From assembly GCA_027943245.1 (NCBI GenBank), contig JANDJZ010000422.1, positions 1 to 37,668 of the forward strand: a DNA stretch of 37,668 nt, in the 5' to 3' direction. Each line of letters opens with the position of its first letter. The stretch's first letter is position 1. Origin of the DNA: Acanthamoeba sp. SK_2022b (lineage: Eukaryota > Discosea > Longamoebia > Acanthamoebidae). Of this stretch, positions 18,228 to 28,724 are shown piece after piece. A program made the position numbers and the translations under genes. A model generated the notes under the pieces. The model was given only the letters and a program-made list of their open reading frames with translations, was not told where the DNA came from and made no database searches.

Positions 18228-20029
18228 ATGAAGGGAAAGGCTGCAGTTGATGCCAAGCCGCAGCAAAGCCGCGGCACCTCCAAGAAGCAGGACAAGAAGG
18301 TTTCACCATCGCCCGCGAAACCGGCGCGGTGGACGTGGTGCAACAATCCCTTCCTCAACGTGGTGCTGCTCCTCGCGGTGCCGCTCCCGTCCGTCGCCTT
18401 CATGTGGTTCCTCTCCCATTCGTGCACCGACCCCTCCGCGCTCGCCTCGCTGTCGTCCTGGCGAGTGACCCTCCCCGAGTCCGTGACGTCGCTGCTGGGC
18501 GTGGCCACCGCCGAGAGCACCGATGTGGGCCCCGAGCAGGTGTGCGGCTGGGCCATGGCGCATCCGCTGGCGCTCCTCAACGTTCTCTTCTTTCTCAACG
18601 TCGACCTCCTCTTCTGGCTCATCAGCCTCTTCCAGGGCTCCACTTGGGTTCGTCCCGCTCACACATGAACTCACACGCCACCCACTCCCGAGCTGACCAT
18701 CTCTTTCCTCGTGCATCAGTTGATGTACGCCTTTTCGCAGGTCTTGCCCATACGGTGATGTCTCGATGGCTGCTGAGAGTTGTTTTCCCCCTCCCTTTCT
18801 CCCTTTGGTGGTGAAGCGACCCATACTGGACGATCATCCCCGTGCTCATCGCCCACTTCTTTGCGGCCCACCCCGCCGGTGCGCACGAACACGCTGTGTT
18901 AACCAACACATGACCATGAGACGCTGGCTTACACGATCTCTCTCTCTCTCTCTCTCTCTCCATGCAGCGACCTTTGACCCGCTGCGCTCGTTCCTGTCAC
19001 TCGCACTCGTCTGGATCTGGAGCGTCCGACTCACCCACTCCTACTTCCGCAGGTTGCGTTCCTCCTCCCCACCTCTTGCCAACGCAAACCCTAAACGCAA
19101 ACGAGGGCGTGCTGCGCATACCGCCTTCCGCGTGCAGGGAGGAATGGGAGCTGGGCGCGAGGGAGGACTGGCGGTTCACCGACATGCGCAAGCGCTACGG
19201 CGGAGTCATGTGGACCGTGCTGTCGTTCCCCATCGTCTACCTGTCCCAGCACGTCCTGCTGGTGGGCATCACGCTGCCCTTCTACTCCATCCACTTCCCC
19301 ACCCTGTCGCCCCTGCCCGCCTCGCCCTCGCCCGCCGACATCATGGGCCTCCCCGACCTCCTCCTCTCCTCGCCCGCCAACGCCACCGGCGCCGCTGCTC
19401 TCACTCCGCCGCTGCCGCTGCCGCCGTCGCCGCCGTTCGACAACGTGTGGGACTCGCTGTTCGCCGGCCTGTGCCTGGCGGGCATCGCGGTGGCCTATTT
19501 CGCCGACACCCAGCTGCGCGCCTTCATGCAGGCCAACGAGCAGCGCGAGAAGCAGGGCAAGCCCAAGGTGCTCATCCTCAACTCGGGCCTCTGGTACTAC
19601 TCGAGGTAAGTAGCGGAGAGACACGCGGTCCCCCGCCGGGAATGGAACGGCGCTCAATCGACTCACGCGCTCTTCGTGCGTGGTCAGGCACCCCAACTAC
19701 TTTGGGGAGCAGCTGTGGTGGTGGGCGCTGTCCCTCTTCTCCGTCTACCTCGGTGCGTTCGCGCTGCCTTTGTGTCGCCATGCGCGTTCGGCCGCTCACT
19801 CGCTCGCTCTTGGCGGCGGGATGCGACAGGCCAGTGGTACATGGTGGCGGGCACGTTCATCAACTCCCTGTGCCTCGCGACGGTGACGCTGATGGTCGAG
19901 CAGCGCATGCTCGAGCGGCCGGAGCGCAAGCAGGCCTTCCTCGAGTACCAGCGCACCACGTCCGTGCTGGTCCCCTGGTTCAAGGGCTCCTCCACCAGCA
20001 GCAGCAGCAAGAAGAAGAAGAAGAATTGA
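18228..20029 (+). CDS. DUF1295 (steroid 5-alpha-reductase-like) membrane protein
   Basis: Polytopic protein related to the C-terminal domain of steroid 5-alpha-reductases and isoprenylcysteine methyltransferases. Exons are 18228-18647, 18720-18754, 18817-18878, 18968-19052, 19138-19605, 19688-19752 and 19830-20029, giving 444 residues. It starts with a Lys/Gln-rich cytosolic segment, then hydrophobic helices. The core motifs are DPYWTIIPVLIAHFFAAHPA, LVWIWSVRLTHSYFR, EDWRFTDMRKRYG, ILNSGLWYYSRHPNYFGEQL and, near the end, FLEYQRTTSVLVPWF. The Arg-His-Pro-Asn-Tyr-Phe-Gly-Glu stretch is the family's cofactor-side signature. A Pro/Ala/Ser-rich loop of about 60 residues (around 19290-19440) is inserted between two helices. 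The C-terminus is Ser- then Lys-rich. A lipid double-bond reductase role is plausible but unproven. Confidence 0.85.
18937..18960. repeat. (TC)12 tract upstream of a 3' splice site
   Basis: Perfect TC dinucleotide run ending seven bases before the exon at 18968, in the DUF1295 gene. It serves as the polypyrimidine tract of that intron. Confidence 0.9.
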
Positions 20030-20135
20030 CACCTCCCCTTCGACTGCGTGCAACAACAACAACCAAGCAAATAAAGACAAGCATCTCTTGGGCCATGTTG
20101 CCACGCGTAAAAGGTCAACAACTGAACCGACACCT
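20030..20135. other. Short convergent intergenic region
   Basis: Only 106 bp separate the stop codons of two genes facing each other. It carries AATAAA at 20070-20075 for the plus-strand gene. No matching signal is seen for the minus-strand gene, so transcripts of the two genes probably overlap here. Confidence 0.6.
20070..20075 (+). terminator. AATAAA polyadenylation signal of the DUF1295 gene
   Basis: AATAAA 41 bp after the stop codon at 20029. Confidence 0.65.
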
Positions 20136-21086
20136 TCAGGTCCACTCCTTGTCCCAGTACTCCTCCGAGCTGACTTCGCTGTCGTGATCGTCCGATTCGT
20201 CGCGCTCGTTCTCACTCTGCCCCTGTTGCTGCTCCTCGTCTTCTTCGCGTTCGTCGTGCTCGCTTTCCTCATCGTGCGCAAACACCATGGCGTCGTCGAC
20301 CCTTGGCGCCGCAGTGGGCACTGGCGATGGCTCGTGGCCGTCGGGCGGCTGCTCGTGCATGTTCTCAGGCGTCTGCTTCTCCTCCCCCTCCTCGGCTTCT
20401 TCTGGCCGCAAGCGCTGCGTCGAACTCAGGCCGTCTTCGACTTGGGCCTCGCTCGCCTCACGCTTCTCCTCCTCTTCGCTGCTGCTGCTGGATGACGCCG
20501 CCTTCCTGTCCTCGACCGACGCCGGCGGAGGCCGCCTGTCGGCAGCGGGGCTCGCTATCATCTTCGATGCTCCACGCTTCAGCTGCCGGAAGAAGCGCTG
20601 CGTCGATCCCGCGTCGTCGTCGTCATCGTCCTCGGCTTCCCGTTCCTCGCCATCACCCGCGGAGGAGGCCGCAGTCGCTGCCGCCGTTGTCAACGCCATC
20701 GCCATCGCCATCTCTCCACCCGTTGGCTCGCCTTTCCCCGCCTGCCTCACCGGCGCCTTGAACTGGTGGGTCTCCTTCTCCTCCTCCTGTTTCTCGCTGT
20801 CGTCGTCGTCGCTCTCAGATGACAGCTTGACGACGGCGCGCGTCCTTCTCCTTCCATTCGGCGGCGGCGGCGTCGTCGTCTTCTTGCTCCGCTTCCGCTT
20901 TTCCTTCCTCTGCTCTTCTTCCTCTTCTTCGCTCTCCTTCTCCTCCATGTCCTCCTCCGACCCGTGGCCCCTGCGCAACTTCCGCTTTCGTGCGTGGCTG
21001 CTGGCGGCCACCCGGGTGCCCTTGGCCGGGCTCCTGCCACGCGTGCCATCCTCCTCGTCCTTGTGGTCGGCATCGTTGTGACCTTG

Positions 21087-21126
<40 letters not shown>

Positions 21127-21633
21127 TAGTCTTCATCGTCGTCATTCCGCTTGGCTTTGGTCTTTTGTTTCTTCTTGGACGGCTTCTTTCTTTCCTTCTC
21201 CCCGCTGGACTTGCTTCGCTTCCGCCCGCTCGCCTCCTTCGCGCCCGCCGGCGCCGTCCTCCGCTGGTCTGCCCCTCGCTTGCCGGCCCGGTCCTCCTCC
21301 TCCTCTTCGCTCTCTTCGGTCGCCCCCTCAGCGGCTGGCGCCTTGCAGCTCGCCTTGTCAGGTCGCTCCTCCTTCGCGCTGGACTTGGCCGAGGCGTGGC
21401 CGGCCGGGCAGCCGAGTTGGATGGCCTCGAGTCGGGCGAGGATGAGGTCGACCAGCACGCCCGTCCTGCTCTCCCGGGGGAGCGGTTCGACGTCCAGGTT
21501 GCGGCACACGCGCCGGAGGAGCGCCGGCTCGGCGGCAAAGTCTCGCAGGTAGTTCTCGATCCCTATCCGATGCAGGCTCTCCTCCAGCAGCTTCTGCAGC
21601 TCCTGCACTCGAGCAGTAACAGTCAACACATCG

Positions 21634-21701
<68 letters not shown>

Positions 21702-22483
21702 CTGTAAACAGAAGGGAAAGGCGTACCTCGAGTTGGTAGGCCTTGAGCTCGGCCGGAGTCGCGTAGCCGCCGTCGTCCATCTCCAGATCGGTGCAGGCGA
21801 GGGTGAGCACTTCATCCAAGCTCTTCTGCAAAGCCCGCCGTCGCGCGCGCTCAGTAAAAGCGCAAGGGGAGAGATAAAGGATTTGGGGGGGGGGGGCACC
21901 TCATCGGTCTGACTTTCGCGGCAGAGCATGGCCAGCAGCTCGACGCTGTCCACGAAGCGCCGCGCATACTCCTACGTGGCCGTAGGCATGAGCTCACGTT
22001 CATGACAGGCTCGGTGGTGGCGAGGAGAGAAGAGGAGGGGGGCACCTTGGCGCCAAGCTCGCAGAGCACCTCGGTGAAGCGCTTCTGAAGTACCTGCTTG
22101 TTCCTCGGATTGTTGCCGCCGTGATCTATAGGCACCACGGCCATAGCGGCCGCCAGCTGCTTCAGCTGAAGAGCATGCACAAAGGCCTTGGATCCGACCT
22201 GCACCATCTTGGCCTCGGCCGCGGCCACCAACTTATGTCGCACCGCCCGTTCGCTGAGCGGCGACCTTGTAGGCCTGCGCTTGGCGCCATCTCCGTCGTC
22301 GTCATCTTCATGCTTGCCAGTGATGATGGACTGGAGGATGCGGTCGTCTTCCGGATCAATTTGGCCGAGCCTGGGGGTGTGCAGGTAAAGCTGCACGAGA
22401 CAGGGCGTGGTGAGGCGATCTAGCAGCAAGCGCGGCGTGAACGGGGCTCGGTCGTGATTCGTTGCCGCTTCGTTAGCGCTCAT
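20136..22483 (-). CDS. Unrecognised acidic, low-complexity, probably nuclear protein
   Basis: I do not recognise this family. Exons are 22483-22046, 21971-21900, 21825-21727 and 21602-20136, giving 691 residues. The first 250 or so are helical and well mixed (AVRHKLVAAAEAKMVQVG, YARRFVDSVELLAMLCRE, SLDEVLTLACTDLEMDDGG, ENYLRDFAAEPALLRRVCRN, RTGVLVDLILARLEAIQLG); the last segment resembles a SAP-like helix pair only loosely. The remaining 440 residues are disordered: alternating Glu/Asp blocks and Lys/Arg clusters (KKPSKKKQKTKAKR, RKRKLRRGHG), which look like nuclear localisation signals, plus a 13-residue Asp run. Such composition is common in chromatin, histone-chaperone or nucleolar proteins. 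An alternative in-frame ATG lies 54 bp upstream, at 22537. It is divergent from the ankyrin-Sec7 gene. Confidence 0.75.
21085..21127. repeat. (TCG)n / GAC coding repeat, poly-Asp
   Basis: Trinucleotide run within the last exon of the minus-strand acidic protein. In sense it reads mainly GAC codons, encoding 13 consecutive Asp residues just after a shorter Asp cluster. Confidence 0.85.
21636..21700. repeat. (CA)n microsatellite in an intron of the acidic protein gene
   Basis: Perfect CA repeat of about 65 bp in the intron 21603-21726. In the sense of the minus-strand gene it is (TG)n. Confidence 0.95.
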
Positions 22484-22913
22484 GCTCTCCTCTTCCCCGC
22501 GGCGAGATTTGTGCCATTTCGCGCCAAAACGGCACAAAGCTGCAAATACTTCGCAGAAAATATAGATCTTTAATTTAAGAGCGTATTATCCAACTCCACA
22601 CGGCAGCAAGAACAAGTGGTCCAGGCTTTCGGAACAGCTGTTGAACCCACTCTACACTGGGCTACGTGCAAGATTGTATCAAGGTGCTTTAATCATCATC
22701 AAAGAGAGATGAATACGGCGCCAGACCAAACACGCAAAATAGGGAAAAATAGGGAAAAAGGAAACCACGAATTGGTTGTTGTGCCCTTTCGTGAAACTTG
22801 GAAGACCAAGAATTCGCAAGAAGAGAGGCACCAACAGTCACAAGTTTGAAGCAAGGAGACGATAAAGAAGGCGTGATTCGGACGAATTCTTGCTCCTGAG
22901 GACCTCCAGCTAG
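22484..22913. other. Divergent intergenic region, acidic protein / ankyrin-Sec7 genes
   Basis: This 430 bp gap holds promoters for both directions. It is AT-richer than the exons, with a TATATTTT on the minus strand near 22558-22565 about 75 bp before the acidic-protein start. No clear TATA box precedes the plus-strand gene. No RNA gene or small frame with family features was seen. Confidence 0.55.
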
Positions 22914-25900
22914 ATGAGGCGATCGAGCGTGGAGTCGGAAGACAGCGAGGGGGCGGGAAGGGATCGAGAATCGAGAGGGGGCGGCAAGACGGTCACCATC
23001 AACCTCAGCAGCAGCAGCGGCAGCAGCAGCGGCGGCTCGACCATTCGTACACGTGCAATGAAGAAGGCGGCCAGCTCACGGCAGGGGCTGGTAGCGGGAA
23101 ACCGCGGTCGTGATTCCACCGACGAACGCGAGCGCAAGAGCCCACTCGATCGCACAACATCGGGCCGCCTGGGAGTTATCCGCCACCACGATACTGAAGG
23201 GAGCTTGGATCGAAGCGACGACGGGGAAGACGGCAAGCAGAAGCGCCGAAGCACCCATCTCGATTTCATCCACGAGAAGGACAAAGAGGACGAGAAAGAT
23301 AAGGAAGGCCGGCGCAAGGACAAAGAGAGCGAGCGGGACAGGGACAAGGACAAAGACAAGGACAAGGACCGAGATCGCGAAAGAGATCGAGACCGCGATC
23401 GAGACCGCGATCGCGATAGGGACCGAGATCGAGAGAAAGGGGACAGAGAAAAGGACAAGGAAAAGGATAGGGATCGCAGGCGAGCGAGGGATGGCGACAA
23501 CGATCGGGAACGGCAGCGAGAAAAGTTGACCGACAGCGAAAAGGAACGAGAGCTCCGGCAGCAGCGCGACACCGACAAGGATCGAGATAGAGGCGACCGT
23601 GACAAAGACGTGAGAGACCGAGAAAAGACCAAGGATAGCGATAAGGATCGTGAGAGGAGCCACAAGGAGAGGGACAAGGACGGCAAAGAGCGGGAGAGAA
23701 CCAGAGACAACGATAAGGAGAAAGAGAGGAGCGACAGAGAGCGTTTGAGAGACAGCGATAAAGATCGAGAGAGGGACAAGGACAGCAGAGACAACAAAGA
23801 CCGGGAGAGGACGCGTGATGGCGACAAGGAAAAAGACAAGGAAAAGGAGCGCGATAAGGAGCGCGAGAGAACGAGAGACGGTGAGAAAGAGAAGGACAAG
23901 GAGCGGGAGAGGGACAAGGACGGCAAAGAGCGGGAGAGGACGCGCGACGGAGACAAGGACAAGGAGCGAGAGCGAGACAAGGATAAGGACAGGGACAGGG
24001 ACCGAGAGAGAACGCGCGAGGGCGACAAGGAAAAAGAACGCGACAGGCGGAAAGACAAGGAGAGCTCAGGGTCTCGCCGAGGTGGCGGCGGCAGCGGCAG
24101 CGGCAGCGTCGGTGCCAGCGAAAAGCCAAAAGCCCGCCCTGACAGAGACAGGGAGCGCGACCGCGGGGATCGTGACACAAGTGCCAAGGACAAGCGAGAG
24201 AAGGCTCCACGGCCGAGGGACAAAGAAAAGGTGCGGGAGCTGCTCGACGCACGGACGCGCGGACTCGACATCGACCTGCGGAAGCTGTCCCGCAGCGCCA
24301 CCATCACAGCCTCGTCGGCCTCCAGCCGTGTGCCCAGGTTAAACCCCCGGTGTACCTTCACTCAGTGCACATTATGGAAAACGATCTAATCTTCTGGCAA
24401 CGCGCAACACACATGCACAGCCGAAAGAAGGAGAGCAAGAGGCCCAAGCGCAGCGACTCCCCCAAACGACGAGAGCAGGGCAAGGTAGACTACCGCAATC
24501 GCGAGAGGGATCGACGGAGGGCCGAGAAGGATCGACGACGAGCGGAGAAGGACGGCAGCAACGGCCTTTCCAGTCCTCGAGGCGACGCCGATGTCGTAGT
24601 CTTTGGCGACGAGTATCGGGTCGACTATGAGGAGGTCTCGCGGCTGATCCAGTCCAGTCAAGCCACGCGCATGTCCATCCATGAGGCGGCGTTCGAAGGC
24701 AATGTGAAGATGTTGCGGTATCTCATGTACCCGCTGAAGAAGCGACACGAACTACTGCGGTTGGTCAACTTGCGTGATGATGAGGGCACGACGCCACTCC
24801 ACCGAGCCGTATCCAACGACCACTTCGAGGCGGCCAAGCTGCTGATCGAACGTGGCGCCAATGTTAACTCGGTGAGTGACGACGGGTCGGCGCCGCTGCT
24901 ACATGCGGCCTACTCGGGCAGCGGTACTTGCGTGACGCTGCTAGTTACCAACGGCGCCGATGTCAACATGTTCGACAAGGAGCGCACCACGCCTTTACAG
25001 AAGGCCTGCTTTGCGGGCAACCTCGAGTGCACGGAGTACCTCGTCTCCAAGGGCGCCGCGATCGACTTTGCTGACGACGATGGCACCACGCCGCTGCACC
25101 ACGCCGCATCGCAGGGACACCAAGAGGTGGTTAGGTTGTTGCTCTCTCTTCATGCTGCTCGGTCCAGTGGTGGCAAGGCTAGCGCCGCTGTGGACTGCCA
25201 GGACACGGACGGTCTGACGCCGCTGCACAAAGCCGTGTTCGCCAATTTCCCCGGCTGCGTTGACATCCTGCTCATGCACGGGGCCGACCCCAACATCGCC
25301 GACCAGGAGGGACTTACCCCGCTACATTTTGCCAGCGAGAAGAACCTCATTGAGTGCGCCACCCTGTTGCTCGACCCGAGCAAGCGTACACCGCTACCAC
25401 CGTCCAGGTCGTCATCGGCTGTCGACGTCTCCGTATCGTCGCTCGAGGAAAGCGGCACCAGCAGCGAGAACGAGAGCGAAAAAGTGGTGGTGGCAGATCC
25501 GAATGCAAGCGACAACGACGGGCTCAGCGTGCTCCACCATGCATGCTACCACGGCTACAGCGAGCTCATGAAGCTGCTCATTTCTTACGGCGCTGATGTT
25601 AACGCCCGCGACAGCACTGGTACGTCCATATTGAAACACGTCATCCACTTCTCGTGGTGTTTCTGAAACGTTGGGCTGTTTGCCTTTGTAGGATCGAGCC
25701 CATTGCAGTACAATGCTGCGTTCAACGGCTCTGAGGAATGCACGGCGATATTGCTCGAACACAACGCCGAGGTGAACACTGACGACGAAGATTCCACGTC
25801 GGCGCTTATCCACGCGGCGTTTAACGGCCATCTGAAGTGCATGACCCTTCTTCTAGATAAACAGGTAATGGCCAATTTAATTTCCTCATTTGGTCAGAGT

Positions 25901-28630
25901 CATCTCTGACGCTGGTGCAACGTACGCAGGCCTTCGTGAATGCCAAGGACCCCGAGAAGGCCACACCACTCCACAAAGCAGCCTACATGGGCCACCTGGA
26001 GTGTCTCGAACTATTGTTGGCCAGAGGAGCAGATCTCGCAATCCAAGACAACGAAGGGTAAGTAGCACAGAACACGCATGGCACTGTGACACGTTCACTT
26101 TGCCTCATGTTGTTCATTTTCCAGATCGTATCCGCTGCACAAGGCAGCGTATTCCAACCGGACGGATTGCTTGGCTGCATTGCTCAAGAGCGGCGCTTCT
26201 GTGGACTGCAAGGATTTTCACGACGGGACACCCTTGCACAATGCCGCCTTTGGCGGCCATGCCGAGTGTCTCGAGGTAGCGGAGCATTGGAGTTATGTTT
26301 CGGTTGGACCTCTTGTCGTTGACACTCTCCTCTGCGCCATGGCTGAGCAGGTGCTGCTCGGGCATGGCGCTAATCCCAACTGTGTCGATGACCAAGGGGT
26401 GTCTCCTCTGCATCTCGCCATCAGTTCCGGACACTTCCAGTGCGCTAAGCAGCTGCTCGAGAAGGGTGCCGACATCAACCTCCGGGTGCAATTCCCTTTC
26501 TTCTATCGAGTTTATCTTTTAGAGCCCAAGCTCACTCTGGTGTTATAGGATGGGAAAGGCATGCCTCCGTTACATTACGCTGTTAAGAGCCCCGAATGCA
26601 TGCAGTTCCTGGTCGATCAGGTGCCGCACTTTGGACATGTGATACGTATGCCCACGCTGCCGCTAATTTGAACCTTTGCAACAGGGTGCCGAGGTGGACT
26701 ACTGCGACCACAAGGGACGCTCTCCCCTGTGGCTCGCGGTCAAGGTAGAGAGCGAGGAAAGTGCGAGTATACTCATCAAGGCCGGCGCCAACATTGAGTC
26801 GGCCGACAACCAAGGGCGAAAGGTGGTGGACATGGCTCGTGGAGCCATCACTAAGGAAATGTTGATCAAGATGGCAGCGGAGAGGTACATCATGCACATC
26901 ATCCTCAGATATCCGCACAGGACGTTCATCTGACGTATTGGTGATGGTAGGGATGAGCTGCAAGATATCCAGCACAAGGCGGACATGACCGAGGCAGCGC
27001 GCAAGTTCAATGCCAAGCCAACACTGGTACACACCAGAGCGAATAGTGGCTTTCATTACGATCAATTCCTTATCGTTATTTGGCGCAGGGAATCGACTGG
27101 CTCGTGGAACGGAAGCTCATTCAGCGCACGCCCGGGGACATCGCTAGAATCCTGCACACGACTCCTGGTCTCTCGAAGGTGAAACTGGGCGAGCTCCTAG
27201 GAAGCGGGTGCGTGCTTGAGCTCTTGGTTACATCTGCAAATTGCTCACCTCGTTCCACCAACCAGCGACACGGAAAACATTGAGATTCTCAAGGCCTATG
27301 TTGAGTGCTTCAACTTCGAAAACATGCCGTTCGACCAGGCTCTGCGGTATGGAAACATAGGCACGATCCTTTCCTGCTCACACCCTTCTAATTTCTTTCG
27401 TTCGTAGGCACTTCTTGGCCAAGTTCAAGATGGCCGGTGAGGCCCAGATAGTTGACCGATTCATGACCTTCTTTGCGGAGCGTTTTTGCAAGTGTTGCCC
27501 TGACGTCTTCAAGTTTTCAGGTCACAAACAGTTTACTTGTGATTGTAGAGTCTATCAAGCTGACGGTGTTGTATTGGGCAGAAACGTGCTACATGCTGGC
27601 GTTCGCTACTCTCATGCTCAACACGGATGCCCACAATCCGCAAGTTAGGGATAAGATGTCTAAAACGGCCTTCATTACAAACAACCGGTACCCCCCCCCA
27701 CCGGGCTCCCTCCTTCGAGCGCGCGTTTCAGACGTGCTTCTGACACCCGTGGGTGCTGCCTGCTGCAGGAAGCTCACTGTGCAAGAAGAGATACCTTCCG
27801 CCTTCCTCGAAGAATTGTATGATAAGATTGTAAGAAACGAAATCAAGATGGAGGTCGACGGTGTCATGTTCGGATCAGCAGAGAAGAAGGTACATCCAAG
27901 CGGTGCGCACTTACAACTTTGGCCCTATACCAAACATCATCGTGCTACACAGGGGTGGCTCATCAAGCAAGGAGGACGCATTCCTACGTGGAAGAGGCGC
28001 TACTTCATTCTCACACACAACTGCCTCTACTACTTCCTGAAGCCTGGCGTACACCTCACTAAATCTCTGATCCCATTTAAGTTCGGCCGAGTCGACTGAT
28101 GTCTTGATCTTCGTGCGTGATGCGTAGGACAAGGAGCCTTGCGGCATGGTGCCGTTGGAGAACTTGGCCGTGCGCAAGTCTGTCAAGCAATCGAAGAAGT
28201 TCTGCTTCGAGATCTACAACCCAGAGCTGGAGAAGAACAAAGACAAGCCCAAGATCAAGTCCTGCAAAAAGACAAAAGAAGGTGCAGCACCTTCTCCTCG
28301 CTTCACTTCTTGTGGTTGCTGACCTACTTGGTTCCGTTTTGAACGCAGGTGAGGGCTTCCGACAAGGTCATCACAAGGAGTACATGATATGTGCGTCCTC
28401 CCAGACAGAGGTACGCGAGGACTGGTGATGCCACTTGGTTGTTGTTTATGGTGTATTAACATCATCTGCAGATGGACGAGTGGATAGCAGCCATCGAGAG
28501 CAATGTTCACTCCTCGTCCATGGATCGTCTTTTGAACCGAGCAAACTCAGTACTGCCCTTTTGATCTTCCTCACACCAAAGCTGCTCTCTTACCGATTGG
28601 CTCTTCCAGGATGACGAAGAGGAAGACTAG
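22914..28630 (+). CDS. Charged-repeat, ankyrin-repeat, Sec7 and PH domain ARF exchange factor
   Basis: Predicted exchange factor for ARF GTPases, 1,502 residues. Exons: 22914-24337, 24421-25619, 25692-25864, 25930-26057, 26125-26275, 26351-26485, 26549-26620, 26685-26884, 26951-27026, 27089-27207, 27266-27346, 27408-27520, 27582-27687, 27769-27889, 27953-28048, 28128-28281, 28349-28410, 28472-28549, 28610-28630. Residues ~120-380 are almost entirely Lys, Arg, Asp and Glu in degenerate short repeats. About 16 ankyrin repeats follow (~559-1150; TTPLHRAVSNDHFEAAKLLI is typical). The Sec7 domain (~1186-1366) keeps the catalytic glutamate finger in KMAGEAQIVDRF (Glu ~1264) and MLNTDAHNP. The PH domain (~1367-1480) has GWLIKQGGRIPTWKRRYFIL and DKEPCGMVPLENLAVR, close to cytohesins. 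The C-terminus is acidic. A nuclear role of the charged tract is possible but unproven. Confidence 0.9.
23275..24060 (+). repeat. Degenerate KD/RD/RE/KE coding repeat
   Basis: About 260 codons built from short units such as DKDKDRDRERDRD and KERERTRDGDKEK. Several longer units recur (GKERERTRDGD-like units at about 23680, 23925 and elsewhere), suggesting past tandem duplication. The antisense strand is also open for most of this length, which is a composition effect. Confidence 0.85.
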
Positions 28631-28669
28631 GAGTCGCAGACCATGGCCCACCACGTGTAATCCACTAGA

Positions 28670-28675
28670 AATAAA
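28670..28675 (+). terminator. AATAAA polyadenylation signal of the ankyrin-Sec7 gene
   Basis: AATAAA 40 bp after the stop codon at 28630 and 50 bp before the TTI1 start codon. Confidence 0.65.
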
Positions 28676-28724
28676 TTAAGAAAATAAGAGAAAAAGCCAC
28701 ACAAAAAGACAAGATCGCTAGAAG

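Noticed and set aside
20287..21707. Plus-strand open frames rich in Ser and Arg over the acidic protein gene
   Set aside because: Antisense shadows of Glu/Asp/Lys codons in the minus-strand exon.
22910..24361. Minus-strand open frame of 483 codons rich in Ser, Leu and Arg
   Set aside because: It is the exact antisense of the charged-repeat exon; GAC/AAG/CGA repeats give an open antisense frame by composition. The plus frame continues into ankyrin repeats and Sec7.
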